Assembly: GCA_963677245.1 (NCBI GenBank)
Contig: OY781921.1
Span: 5,208,001 to 5,272,000, forward strand
Direction of reading: 5' to 3'
DNA from: Saccharicrinis sp963677245
GTDB lineage: Bacteria > Bacteroidota > Bacteroidia > Bacteroidales > Marinilabiliaceae
Length of the DNA: 64,000 bases
Every line of letters begins with the position of its first letter. Within the stretch, counting starts at the first letter, position 1. The position numbers were made by a program, and so were the translations under genes. Below, one piece after another: positions 1-9,757 of this stretch. The notes under the pieces were generated by a model. It did not search any database. It was not told the origin of the DNA and worked only from the letters and a program-made list of their open reading frames with translations.

Positions 1-2
1 AA

Positions 3-3000
3 ATCAGTTATCCTTCAACATTACCCGGTGTAGCAACAATAGTTGTTACTTCTGTTGATGAACAAACAAGTAAAACATATTATTTGAATTTAACGGTCAG
101 AGCGGCAGGTGGCACTACAGGCCAATATTATGTATCACCTTCAGGGGCAGATAGTAATTCAGGTAGTTTGTTGCAGCCATTTAAGACTATACAGCGAGCT
201 GCATCTGTGATGGTTGCCGGGGATGTTTGTTTTATTCGTGAAGGTGTATACAACGAAAAGGTAACCCCAATTAACAATGGAACGGAATCGAAACCAATTG
301 TATTTAAAAACTACGAAGGTGAAAATGCTGTTATCATGGGAACAGATACAATTACCAGATGGGAAGTTTGGAAAGATGGTATCTTTAAGGCGTATGTGCC
401 TGCTGAGGTATCGCAACTGATGGTTGATAAAAGTTTAGCTTTTAAGGCGCGTTATCCAACATTTAAGGGAGACCATTTAAGCACTTCAGATTGGGCATCT
501 GTATCGGTTAATGATAACAAAGAAGCAACTTTCTCAGGGGCGAGCTTTGCTACGGATTATTGGAAAGGCGCTACCGTTAATGTGTTAGTAGGTTCCAGAT
601 GGATTGCTCACAATGGCAAAGTGGTATCCAATACAGGACAAACTTTAAAATGTACCGATACATCCTGGCCTTGGGGATATAACTACAGTACTGGTATTTA
701 TGCTGGTAATGGTGTGGGATGCATTACAGACCACATCAATGCTCTGGATGATGAAAATGAGTGGCATTGGGAAAATGATACCTTGTATTATTATCCTAAA
801 GCTGGTACAGATATTAATACCTCTGCAATTGTAGCTCGTACACGTAATAATGGTTTTGAAGCCAACGGTAACGAACATGTCAATATCAAAGGATTAAACT
901 TTGTAATGGCGAATGTCAATTTCGAAGAAGCCCAAAATTGTACCATTGATAGTGTGAGTGTTTTATACCCAACACCATTCTTCTTCTATACCAGCGGATG
1001 GACGAGGCAATCAGAGCATCAGGAAAATTACAGTGTTTCTCATTGGGAAGGAAAAGGCGTTACCTTATCAGGTAAAAATAATACATTAAAAAATAGTTAT
1101 ATAGCCCATAGTTGGGGCGATGGGGTTAGTGTTGGAGGTCAATACAATACTGTTGAAAATTGTTTGATCGAAGATTGCGACTGGTCGGCAACCGATTGCG
1201 CACCTTTAACAACAGTAGGAGCAGATCATGCAATTACCGGTAATACTATGCGCAATACTGCAAGAAGTATATTGGTAAACCGCCTTACATATACTACGGA
1301 TATTACATATAATCATCTGTACAACTGTGGCTTTATAACCAATGACTTGGGTGCTACATACTCATATAAATCAAATGGTAAAGGGTCACATATTGCCTAC
1401 AACTGGGTTCATAGTAACAAAGCAAGTCACTACTCAATAGGTATTTATCTTGATAACTATGATACTGCGTATGTGGTGCATCATAACGTGGTATGGGATT
1501 GTTACGAAGGTTTAAGAACCAATACGCCGGGGCGCGATTTTGAAGTGTATAACAATACCGTTTGGTTCTGTAGCGTAGGAATGGGATCTGGTGGACCTTC
1601 CGGTGCAACATTAGAAAATCAGGTGGTAAGAAATAATTTGTCCAATAAAGCATTCGACAAAGGAAATACCTTTTCGAATAACTTACAGGTATCTTCATCT
1701 CCTTTTACGGATGCTTCACTTTATGACTTTACACTGTCTCCTATCGCTCCGGCAATCGATTACGGTGTTGATATCACTGGGATTACGGATGGATACAAAG
1801 GAAGTGCTCCTGATGCAGGTGCTTACGAATATGGTGCAGATGTATGGGTGCCGGGAACCTCTACTATAATGCCAGACCTTAGCGAGGTGGTTAATATTGT
1901 AGGTCTGCCAGAAACACCTAAGGTATTATCAGGTCGATTCAATATCACTGATTCACTAGAAATTGCTACTTATGTTGTAGAGCCAATTGAAGGAGCTACG
2001 TCTTATGAGTGGACTTTGCCAAATGGTTTGTCAGGTACTTCTACCTCTAACCGAATTGAGGTGACTATTGATCCAAACTTTTCAAAGGGATCAATATCTG
2101 TAAAAGGAATAAACAGAAATGGTGAAGGAGTTGCCATTACTCGCGAAATTATCAATGATAGTAAACCTCAGTTAGCTTTCTCTCAGGAGTATTTAACGTT
2201 TGACGAATTAGAGGGAAATAGTGAAGTTGCATTTACTGTTGTTGGAGCAAACCTGGAGGATGATATTAGCATTACTGTTCCAAATGGTTTTTCTGTAGAT
2301 ACTACCAGCATTTCAAAAGGAGATGACGGAAGAGCTTCTGCCACTATAACTGTTACATTTGACGGTGTTGAGGAAGTAAGAGATTATATCGTGTTTAAGA
2401 CGGGCGAATTAACTGAGCGTGTACGTGTAATCGGTTATATTGCTTCTAACTATTATACGCCATTATACCCAGAAGGTAACCTTATAGTAGATCCTTACTT
2501 ATCAGTAAAGACTCCTAATTTCACTGGCTGGGGTGGCGGTAAGATTACAACGGATACCCTTCTTATTTATGGTGGAAGTCGCACTTATCACGCCGATGGT
2601 ACAGCTGTATGTTGGCCTAATGGTGCCACTTTGGATTATGACTTGCCTAAGGCTTTTGAGGCTAATGCCTATTACCGTTTGCGAGCCATGATAAAAACGA
2701 TGGATGGAACCTTTGCCTTTGAGATTAAGGGTGCGGATATTGAAGGTAGTGGTACCAGCAGTGATGGACATCCTTTAAAAGCATACAATATGGATACCTA
2801 TGGTGTGTGGGAGCAATATGACACCATATTTGTAACGGGTGCAAATCCAACAACTGCTAAAGGTATCTTTTTTAACAACTGTGGTGGCTCAACAGGTACT
2901 CAAGCATTCTTGGATAACTACGAACTCTATAAAATACCATTCTATGTACCTACCAAAGAGCTGGTGTTTACTGAGCTTGGACAGGATGGATTTACAGTCT

Positions 3001-3464
3001 ATGCACAGATGGAAGAATCTGATGAAGATATTGTTATTACAGCACCAGAGGGCATTACTTTAAGTACCTCTACTGTTGCCTCTGATGCCGGAGAAACAAT
3101 AATTACTGTAGGCTATACCGGTGGTGTGGTGGATGACTATATCTACCTTACAAGTGGTGTAATTATGGATAGTGTAAAGGTTACAGGAGATGTTTCAACA
3201 AGTTTGGTTCGAAACGAAGCTGCGCTTTTTGAATTGGTATATGTGGATAATGATAATATTAAGGTGTTGTTTGAAGTTGGTGAGCGACGTGGTATGACAT
3301 TCTATCTGTATAACATACAAGGAACATTGATAGAAAGAAAAAATGCCATTTACGATTCAGGTCGTCATACTCTGGTTTTTGACGAGGGTGGTAGAGATGG
3401 CGTTTACTTAGTTAAAATACTTAAAGGCGATAAGGTATCTACACATAAATTAGTGAAAAAGTAG
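3..3464 (+). CDS. Right-handed beta-helix secreted protein with T9SS sorting tail (5' partial)
   Basis: The frame is open to the left window edge, so the true start is outside; the TTG at 84 is only an internal codon. The residues before it (ending YYLNLTVRA) look like the end of a cadherin-like or Ig-like beta-sandwich. Next comes a beta-helix domain opening with YYVSPSGADSNSGSLLQPF and rich in N-x-x-x-N-x-I rungs for roughly 500 residues. Ig-like segments and a jelly-roll, CBM-like segment follow. The last ~80 residues (FYLYNIQG, GVYLVKI, HKLVKK) match a T9SS type A sorting domain, so the protein is probably exported and bound at or released from the cell surface. The beta-helix suggests a polysaccharide lyase or glycosidase, but no catalytic residues can be assigned. 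It leads a same-strand glycan cluster. Confidence 0.8.
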   Translation: MSYPSTLPGVATIVVTSVDEQTSKTYYLNLTVRAAGGTTGQYYVSPSGADSNSGSLLQPFKTIQRAASVMVAGDVCFIREGVYNEKVTPINNGTESKPIVFKNYEGENAVIMGTDTITRWEVWKDGIFKAYVPAEVSQLMVDKSLAFKARYPTFKGDHLSTSDWASVSVNDNKEATFSGASFATDYWKGATVNVLVGSRWIAHNGKVVSNTGQTLKCTDTSWPWGYNYSTGIYAGNGVGCITDHINALDDENEWHWENDTLYYYPKAGTDINTSAIVARTRNNGFEANGNEHVNIKGLNFVMANVNFEEAQNCTIDSVSVLYPTPFFFYTSGWTRQSEHQENYSVSHWEGKGVTLSGKNNTLKNSYIAHSWGDGVSVGGQYNTVENCLIEDCDWSATDCAPLTTVGADHAITGNTMRNTARSILVNRLTYTTDITYNHLYNCGFITNDLGATYSYKSNGKGSHIAYNWVHSNKASHYSIGIYLDNYDTAYVVHHNVVWDCYEGLRTNTPGRDFEVYNNTVWFCSVGMGSGGPSGATLENQVVRNNLSNKAFDKGNTFSNNLQVSSSPFTDASLYDFTLSPIAPAIDYGVDITGITDGYKGSAPDAGAYEYGADVWVPGTSTIMPDLSEVVNIVGLPETPKVLSGRFNITDSLEIATYVVEPIEGATSYEWTLPNGLSGTSTSNRIEVTIDPNFSKGSISVKGINRNGEGVAITREIINDSKPQLAFSQEYLTFDELEGNSEVAFTVVGANLEDDISITVPNGFSVDTTSISKGDDGRASATITVTFDGVEEVRDYIVFKTGELTERVRVIGYIASNYYTPLYPEGNLIVDPYLSVKTPNFTGWGGGKITTDTLLIYGGSRTYHADGTAVCWPNGATLDYDLPKAFEANAYYRLRAMIKTMDGTFAFEIKGADIEGSGTSSDGHPLKAYNMDTYGVWEQYDTIFVTGANPTTAKGIFFNNCGGSTGTQAFLDNYELYKIPFYVPTKELVFTELGQDGFTVYAQMEESDEDIVITAPEGITLSTSTVASDAGETIITVGYTGGVVDDYIYLTSGVIMDSVKVTGDVSTSLVRNEAALFELVYVDNDNIKVLFEVGERRGMTFYLYNIQGTLIERKNAIYDSGRHTLVFDEGGRDGVYLVKILKGDKVSTHKLVKK

Positions 3465-3497
3465 AGGGGATTTTAATTATTCATAGACATTTTTCAA

Positions 3498-3539
3498 TTG
3501 CCACGGATGCACAAATAGAGTTTTGTGTGTTCGTGGCAA
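3498..3539. repeat. REP-like imperfect hairpin
   Basis: TTGCCACG (3498-3505) pairs with CGTGGCAA (3532-3539), and the interior (CACAAA / TTTGTG) can extend the stem. It lies between two genes with no following T-tract, so it is more like a dispersed intergenic palindrome or a 5'-leader structure than a terminator. Confidence 0.45.
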
Positions 3540-3552
3540 AATTCAGAAAAAG

Positions 3553-5595
3553 ATGAAGACATACTTATTACTAACATTGTTGTTGTGTATTACTTTGCTT
3601 AACGCACAAACCCATACTATACACGTTTCCCCAAAAGGGAGAGTATCCAACGATGGTAGCGAAAATAATCCGGTAAACTCCTTCGATGGAGCTATTGCTT
3701 TGCTTAAAAAAGTGGCAGCAGAAAAAAACGAAATAGATACCATTAAGGTACTTTTTCGCGAGGGTACTTATCGTATTAACAAAACAGTTGCTTTAGACGG
3801 TGAAGAACTAGGTATTGATGTGCCTGTTGTGTTCAAAAATTATAATAACCAAGAGGTTGTGATATCTGGTGCAGTGGCTTTAAATAACTATAACAAATTG
3901 TCAAAGAGTCACCCTTTGTATCAGAAAAATCCTGAAGTTGGTAAAAAGATATTGGTTTTTGACCTCGCTAAAAGCGATGTAGTATCGTTTGAGAAAATGC
4001 GTTTGGCAGGATTTCAACGCAACAATCCACCAAAGCCGGCTGACTTACAAGAAGTATATTTCAACGGAAAGGCTATGCCATTGTCACGCTGGCCTAACGA
4101 GGGCTATATTAAGGCTGGGAAATACGATACCAGCAGTAAAGATGCAAGCGATTCGAAGGTAGGAATCTATTACGAAGATGACCGTATTTCAACATGGGCC
4201 AATGAACCTAATGTAATTTTACACGGCTATTGGTACTGGACATGGGCCGATGCTTTTGAGCATCCATTTGAGTTTGATACCACAAATAAAATTATGTGGG
4301 TTGATGCCCCTTTTAATATTTATGGTTATGGTCGGGATGGCAAATACGTGGGGATGAATATTAAAACTGAAATTGATATGCCGGGAGAGTGGGCTTACGA
4401 CTATCAGGAGAAGAAAGTTTATTTCTACCCACCTGAAAAAGTTGGAAAAAATGCAGTTGAGTTCTCGGTTTGTAAGCAAACAATGGTGTCCATCAGTGAT
4501 ATGTCAAATGTCACTTTCGAAGGGCTTAATTTCCAAAAATCGGCAGGAGCAGCTTTTGTTATTGATGATTCTGAAAATATTACCATAAAGAGCTGTAATA
4601 TATCAGGATGTGCTACTGAAGCCGTTCGTATGAATGGCGGAAAAAACAACAGCATTATTTCTTGTCATATAACTGATTTAGGTCGGGGTGCCATAGCACT
4701 TGTTGGTGGAGACAGAATGACACTGGAGCCTGCAAATTATCTGATTGATAATTGCTACATTCATCATACTTCGCGAATCGACCGCACTTACACACCAGGT
4801 GTTCGTGTAGATGGAGTTGGAACCACAATCAGACATTGTGAATTCCATGATATACCGAGTAGTGCTGTTCGTTTGAATGGTAACGATCATCTGATAGAGT
4901 ACAATTATATGTACCGTGTAGTTTACGAGTCGCCAGATCAAGGGGCTATTGATATGTGGGGCGATCCAACTTTCCGTGGCAACACTATTCGTTACAACTA
5001 TTTTAAAGATATATGTCCTTTAGATGGTGATAAGTCAGGTGGATATCACGGAAGAGCAGGTGTGCGCTTAGATGATGCTATTTCAGGAACCTTTATTTAT
5101 GGCAATATTTTTAGAAATGCTTCTTACTATAACTTTGGAGCTTTGCAGATAAATGGTGGTAAAGACAACTTAGCGTGGAATAACATCTTTTACCAATGTA
5201 ATATGGGTATTACCATTGTGCCTTGGAAACACTCTGCTTGGTTGAAATTCTTAGAACGTGATTTCATAGAAGTATTAAGAGCAAGTAAAGAAGTTCAGGC
5301 TTTATACAAGCGAAGATACCCGGATATGGTACGTCTGAGAAGTACCAATAATTGCGTCAACTCTTTTGTCGAAAATGTCTTTATCGAATGCAATGAAATA
5401 CACGGATTTTGCGATCCGCAGAGAGGACCTGCTCCAGCTAATGTAAAAGAGCGCGATTACATCGTTCCAAAAGAAAAAACAGTAGGTATTGACTTGGAGA
5501 AAAAATCCTTTGACTCAGAACTTATTTATGAGCTCATTGGTGATACTGCTGTGTTTGAACCTATTCCTTTTGATAAGATAGGATTGAGAAATTAA
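3553..5595 (+). CDS. Secreted right-handed beta-helix glycoside hydrolase-like protein
   Basis: The start is placed at ATG 3553 because it gives a clean signal peptide (MKTYLLLTLLLCITLLNA, cleavage before Q). The upstream TTG at 3523 would put a charged extension in front and lies in a hairpin. The mature protein opens HTIHVSPKGRVSNDGSENNP, the standard entry strand of secreted beta-helix enzymes. A middle part has aromatic sugar-binding-like motifs (GYWYWTWADAFEHPF, PGEWAYDYQEKKVYFYPP), then helix rungs (NITIKSCNISGC and similar). The organisation of about 680 residues resembles large beta-helix glycosidases such as GH141, but the family is not certain and no catalytic pair was assigned. It is a periplasmic or surface enzyme acting with its neighbours. 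Confidence 0.75.
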   Translation: MKTYLLLTLLLCITLLNAQTHTIHVSPKGRVSNDGSENNPVNSFDGAIALLKKVAAEKNEIDTIKVLFREGTYRINKTVALDGEELGIDVPVVFKNYNNQEVVISGAVALNNYNKLSKSHPLYQKNPEVGKKILVFDLAKSDVVSFEKMRLAGFQRNNPPKPADLQEVYFNGKAMPLSRWPNEGYIKAGKYDTSSKDASDSKVGIYYEDDRISTWANEPNVILHGYWYWTWADAFEHPFEFDTTNKIMWVDAPFNIYGYGRDGKYVGMNIKTEIDMPGEWAYDYQEKKVYFYPPEKVGKNAVEFSVCKQTMVSISDMSNVTFEGLNFQKSAGAAFVIDDSENITIKSCNISGCATEAVRMNGGKNNSIISCHITDLGRGAIALVGGDRMTLEPANYLIDNCYIHHTSRIDRTYTPGVRVDGVGTTIRHCEFHDIPSSAVRLNGNDHLIEYNYMYRVVYESPDQGAIDMWGDPTFRGNTIRYNYFKDICPLDGDKSGGYHGRAGVRLDDAISGTFIYGNIFRNASYYNFGALQINGGKDNLAWNNIFYQCNMGITIVPWKHSAWLKFLERDFIEVLRASKEVQALYKRRYPDMVRLRSTNNCVNSFVENVFIECNEIHGFCDPQRGPAPANVKERDYIVPKEKTVGIDLEKKSFDSELIYELIGDTAVFEPIPFDKIGLRN

Positions 5596-5612
5596 GAATG
5601 TAAATTGATTTT

Positions 5613-5657
5613 AAAACAGGGAGAACTTTTGCAAGAGAATAAGCTCCCTGTTTTTTT
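5613..5657 (+). terminator. Intrinsic terminator after the second beta-helix gene
   Basis: AAACAGGGAG (5614-5623) pairs with CTCCCTGTTT (5644-5653), followed by a run of T. It would end or attenuate the transcript before the GH97 gene. Confidence 0.65.
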
Positions 5658-5780
5658 GATGCATATTTTTCATCCTGATTTACATATATATCATCTTTTG
5701 AGATATCTGTATTATTTACTTTTGAATTGCTTTTATCAGCCAGATAAAAGTGAAACCAGAAATTAGAATACATTATAATT

Positions 5781-7688
5781 ATGAGAATATCAGTAGTAGC
5801 AATTTTTACCCTTTGTCTTCTGCTTTCCTGTTCCGAGCGCAGTAGCTTTCAGTTGCAATCTCCCGATGGAGATATCCACCTAAACATATCTGACGAAAAT
5901 AATACTTGTACATTTTCTGTGGTGGAGAATGGCGATACTATTATAAAAAAATCACCATTAGGACTGGCGTTTAATGATGTTAACTACATCGAAAATGTAT
6001 CATTAAGTAACTATACAAAAAGTACTTTTGATGAAACATGGATAACCGTTAACGGAAAGCAGCCTACTGTACGTAACCACTATAACGAGTGCACTTTTAA
6101 TGTTGTCAAAACTGATAACCAAGACTCTTATTATCAAATAACCTTTCGGGTTTATGATGATGGATTTGCTTATAGATACAGTTTTGTATCAGGCATAGAT
6201 GGAGGACATGTAAACATTGAAGAAGAGCTAACGAAATTAAATTTTGATGGTGATTTTACGTACTGGGCATACAATGGCGAACGTCATAATTTAGGCCCTG
6301 TTCTTAGGTCTGAGAAAAGTGTTTATGACGTTCAAACGCCTGTTGTTATGCAACTCAATAATAAAGGCTTTATGGCTATTCATGAAGCTGAAATAGTTGA
6401 GTTTGCACCATTTACTGTTAATGCGGCGGCAAAAGATAAATCGCTAGGTTTTAATATAAATTACACAGAACGAGACAATGTTTTTAAGACTTCGTGGCGT
6501 ACTTTCATTTTAGGCGATAATGTTGGTGATCTGGTCGAGTCGAACCTATTGGTTAACTTAAATGAACCTTGCAAAATCGAAGATCCATCGTGGATAAAAC
6601 CGGGAAAATCGCTTTGGGATTGGCGCGTGTGGGGCTACAAAGCTGCCGATGGGTTTACTTATGGCTTGAATTCTTTTTCGCATAAACGCTTTATAGATTT
6701 TGCCTCAGAAAACAATATCCAATACTTGCTGATAGATGCTGACTGGTATGGTGCTGAATTTAGCGAAAGCTCAGATCCGACCTCGGCACGCGAAGGCATA
6801 AACATAGAGGAGTGTATGGCTTACGCCAGGAAGAAGGATGTTGGCGTCATTTTATATTTAAATGATGTAGGCGCTAAGAAATTTGGTTTGGAAAGAGTGC
6901 TTAAACAGTTTTCGGAATGGGGAGCTGTAGGTGTAAAATATGGTTTTATGTCTGGTACACCAGAAGAGAAAGTAAAGCATACCCGCGAGGTGGTTGAGCT
7001 TTGTGCCAAATACAAGCTACTTGTAAACTTTCATGATGGACCTATTCCTCCGAGTGGCGACCATAGAACATACCCAAATCTTTTAACCAAAGAATATGGT
7101 CATGCTCAAGCCGATGCTAAGCGCTCTTATTATCCTGAGACAGCCGTTAATCAGCCATTAATTAATATGATTGCCGGTCCACTGGATTTGACCAATGGTT
7201 GGTTTGACTTAAATAATGCGCATTCGCGTCATCGTGTGTTTCAGAAAATCCCGGGTACTGTAGTTGCTGAAGTGGCAAAATTGATAACCATATATACAGG
7301 TTGGATGGTATTGCCTGATAGTCCTGAAGAGTACCTGAAGAAGGATGACTTGTTTGATTGCATTCGAAAAATGCCAGCCCAGTTCGATGGCTTTAAAGTA
7401 TTGGATGCTAAAATGGATGAATATGTAAGTATTGCACGCAAGGCCGGAGACGATTGGTTTATAGGATCGCTCACTAACCGCCAAAAAAGAAGCATCACCA
7501 TTGACTTTAGTTTCTTGCCTAAGGGTAAAGCATATGAAGCTACTTTATATGAAGATGCAAAAGAGTCTCATTTTCTCAACAAAAAAGAGTCCTGCTCAAT
7601 TCGCAAAAAAAATGTTGATGCTGCCACTAAATTAGAAGTAGCAATGGCAGAAGGCGGCGGACATGTGGTATTTTTGAAGTTACTATAA
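5781..7688 (+). CDS. Glycoside hydrolase family 97 lipoprotein
   Basis: The N-terminal hydrophobic stretch ends in a lipobox (LLLSC, Cys about residue 17), so it is a lipoprotein. It has the three-part GH97 layout: an N-terminal beta-sandwich (FQLQSPDGDIHLNIS onward), a central TIM barrel (WDWRVWGYKAADG, YLLIDADWYG) and a C-terminal beta domain ending GGHVVFLKLL. At 635 residues it is slightly shorter than SusB. GH97 contains inverting alpha-glucosidases and retaining alpha-galactosidases. Here the position of the retaining Asp nucleophile reads VKYGFM (near residue 385), with Gly where VKVDFM would have Asp. The SusB NAHE region reads NFHDG (near 416). It therefore belongs to a divergent GH97 subgroup whose substrate cannot be read from sequence. 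Confidence 0.85.
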   Translation: MRISVVAIFTLCLLLSCSERSSFQLQSPDGDIHLNISDENNTCTFSVVENGDTIIKKSPLGLAFNDVNYIENVSLSNYTKSTFDETWITVNGKQPTVRNHYNECTFNVVKTDNQDSYYQITFRVYDDGFAYRYSFVSGIDGGHVNIEEELTKLNFDGDFTYWAYNGERHNLGPVLRSEKSVYDVQTPVVMQLNNKGFMAIHEAEIVEFAPFTVNAAAKDKSLGFNINYTERDNVFKTSWRTFILGDNVGDLVESNLLVNLNEPCKIEDPSWIKPGKSLWDWRVWGYKAADGFTYGLNSFSHKRFIDFASENNIQYLLIDADWYGAEFSESSDPTSAREGINIEECMAYARKKDVGVILYLNDVGAKKFGLERVLKQFSEWGAVGVKYGFMSGTPEEKVKHTREVVELCAKYKLLVNFHDGPIPPSGDHRTYPNLLTKEYGHAQADAKRSYYPETAVNQPLINMIAGPLDLTNGWFDLNNAHSRHRVFQKIPGTVVAEVAKLITIYTGWMVLPDSPEEYLKKDDLFDCIRKMPAQFDGFKVLDAKMDEYVSIARKAGDDWFIGSLTNRQKRSITIDFSFLPKGKAYEATLYEDAKESHFLNKKESCSIRKKNVDAATKLEVAMAEGGGHVVFLKLL

Positions 7689-7715
7689 TTTGATGTTGCC
7701 TGTTAGCAAATGTTG

Positions 7716-7829
7716 ATGCCTGAAAGAGGGCTCGCAAAAGACTTTAGATCTGAAACGAGGAGTGCTTTGGGCTTTGGGACTCCTTCTTACTTTTTATGCC
7801 AACCGGGCAAATCATTATCTTTCAGGCAT
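7716..7829. repeat. 12-bp inverted repeat enclosing a structured leader
   Basis: ATGCCTGAAAGA (7716-7727) is the exact reverse complement of 7818-7829. Between them lies a smaller hairpin (GGAGT / ACTCC). The block sits in the gap before the GH78-like start, so it could be a leader RNA structure or a small degenerate element. Confidence 0.4.
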
Positions 7830-7862
7830 TATTTTACCTACACTGAATTAATAAATCTGCTT

Positions 7863-9632
7863 ATGCTAAAACTCAACTATTTCATTCTCTACAGCCTATT
7901 TCTATTACTTGGTATATTGGCTGCTAATGCACAAAATAACACAAATTACAAACCTTTAACGCACGATACATTCTTACCCCAAGAAATAATCCAGACAGCT
8001 GACCGGTATTTTATTACTTTCGAAAAAACGTATTTCGGAAAACTAATGCTGAATTTAGATGCTACTAAAGATGAAACCATAGTAGTACGCTTAGGTGAAA
8101 AGAAAACGAAAGATAATAAAGTGGACATAAAACCTGGCGGAACAATACGCTACCTTGTAGATTCCATTAAGGTGAAAAAAGGGAAACATACCTATATAGT
8201 CAATATTCCTGATTTTGAACCTCCGGGTTGGGCAAAACATCTTAATAACCATATTCGGCTCCCGGAAGAAGTTGGAAATATTATACCGTTCAGATTTGTA
8301 GATATTAAAAGATTTAGCGGTACATTGTCTAAATCTGATGTTACCCAGATCGCTTTTTTTTACCCTTTCAATGATAAGGCATCCTACTTTAAGACTTCTT
8401 CAGAAGCTTTAAATCAGGTGTGGGATCTGTGTAAGCATTCTATGAAGGCTACCAGCTTTTGTGGTGTGTATGTAGATGGTGACCGTGAGCGCAGACCTTA
8501 TGAAGCTGATGCTTACATTAACCAACTGAGCCATTATGCAGTGGATGCTGAGTATGGTATTGCACGTAAAACGATAGATCACTTATACGAATTCCCTACG
8601 TGGCCTACAGAATGGCTATACCACATGCCTATAATGCTTTGGGAAGATTATATGTACACGGGTGACATTGCTTATTTGAACAAGTACTATATGTACTACA
8701 AGGATAGTATCCTAAATATGGAAACGAATACAGATGGCATTGTTCGGAATTATCGAGACATTATCGATTGGCCAAAGAATGAACAAGATGGTTACCAATT
8801 AGGAAAGTATAATAGTGTGCCTAATGCATTTTATTATCACAACTTGATTTTGCTTTCGCAAATGGCTGACATTTTAGGTAAATCAGAAGATATAAATAAT
8901 CTTTTAGCAAAAGCGAAAAAGCATAAAGAGAGTTTCAACAATACGTTTTGGGATGAGAGTTCCGGTTTGTACATAGATGCTATCGGTGAAAATCATAGTT
9001 CTATCCACGCCAACATCTTTCCTGCTCTATTTGGATTAGCAAATGGTAAAATGATGTCAACGCTCATACCGTTTATAGAAAGCAAAGGGATGGCTGTTAG
9101 TGTGTATGGTGCACAGTACCTGCTCGACCTGCTTTATGTACAAGGTAAAGCTGACTATGCTTTTGACCTTATCACGACATCTGGGGACCGAGGCTGGTTA
9201 AATATGCTTAAACAAGGTTCTACCATTACACTTGAATCTTGGGATGCTAATGTAAAATCAAACCTCGACTGGAATCATGCTTGGGGTGCAGCTCCGGGAA
9301 ATATAATTGCCCGTCGTATGTTTGGTATACGACCATTAGAAGCGGGGTTTAGAGCTGTAACTATCGAGCCTCAGTTAGCAGGTCTAACTTCCGGTAAGTT
9401 TACTCATCCTACAATAAACGGCGATGTAACCCTATCATTTGAAAGAAAGAATGGCAAATTATATTTTACCATTAAAAATGCAATGCCTGCACAGTTTATT
9501 GTGCCTGTTAGTTGTACTTTGACCCAAATCAAGATGAACGGTAAAAAGCATAAAACAGGGGCGAAAAAAGAAAACCAACCTATAGCTTTGCCTGTAGGTA
9601 TTAATGAGATAAAACTCATAATTGAGAAGTAG
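7863..9632 (+). CDS. GH78-like alpha-L-rhamnosidase (six-hairpin glycosidase)
   Basis: ATG 7863 gives a signal peptide (FILYSLFLLLGILAANA). The longer frame from 7710 runs through an inverted-repeat leader and is not credible as protein. A short N-terminal beta domain is followed by an (alpha/alpha)6 barrel: YVDGDRERRPYEADAY (about 203-218) corresponds to the GH78 motif holding the general acid, and ITLESWD (Glu about 458) followed by NHAWGAAPGNII matches the base-side loop. A C-terminal beta-sandwich (FRAVTIEPQL, GDVTLSFERK) is typical of GH78. These enzymes remove terminal alpha-L-rhamnose from plant or algal polysaccharides. It is about 590 residues, on the compact side for the family. Rhamnose specificity is inferred from family only. 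Confidence 0.75.
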   Translation: MLKLNYFILYSLFLLLGILAANAQNNTNYKPLTHDTFLPQEIIQTADRYFITFEKTYFGKLMLNLDATKDETIVVRLGEKKTKDNKVDIKPGGTIRYLVDSIKVKKGKHTYIVNIPDFEPPGWAKHLNNHIRLPEEVGNIIPFRFVDIKRFSGTLSKSDVTQIAFFYPFNDKASYFKTSSEALNQVWDLCKHSMKATSFCGVYVDGDRERRPYEADAYINQLSHYAVDAEYGIARKTIDHLYEFPTWPTEWLYHMPIMLWEDYMYTGDIAYLNKYYMYYKDSILNMETNTDGIVRNYRDIIDWPKNEQDGYQLGKYNSVPNAFYYHNLILLSQMADILGKSEDINNLLAKAKKHKESFNNTFWDESSGLYIDAIGENHSSIHANIFPALFGLANGKMMSTLIPFIESKGMAVSVYGAQYLLDLLYVQGKADYAFDLITTSGDRGWLNMLKQGSTITLESWDANVKSNLDWNHAWGAAPGNIIARRMFGIRPLEAGFRAVTIEPQLAGLTSGKFTHPTINGDVTLSFERKNGKLYFTIKNAMPAQFIVPVSCTLTQIKMNGKKHKTGAKKENQPIALPVGINEIKLIIEK

Positions 9633-9757
9633 TATATTCAGGCTTATGCTGAAATACATAATTTTCATCCTTTTTTGAAGATCTGTTAACCTTCTCGGAT
9701 GTTAGTATTCGTTATTTTGGCATGTCAAAATTGGAATTAGATAATTACTATGTAAAA

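Noticed and set aside
3523..3552. TTG start for the second beta-helix protein
   Set aside because: It would add a basic extension before the signal peptide and lies inside a hairpin; ATG 3553 is better.
7710..7862. N-terminal extension of the GH78-like protein
   Set aside because: It runs through an inverted-repeat leader and would bury the signal peptide that begins at ATG 7863.
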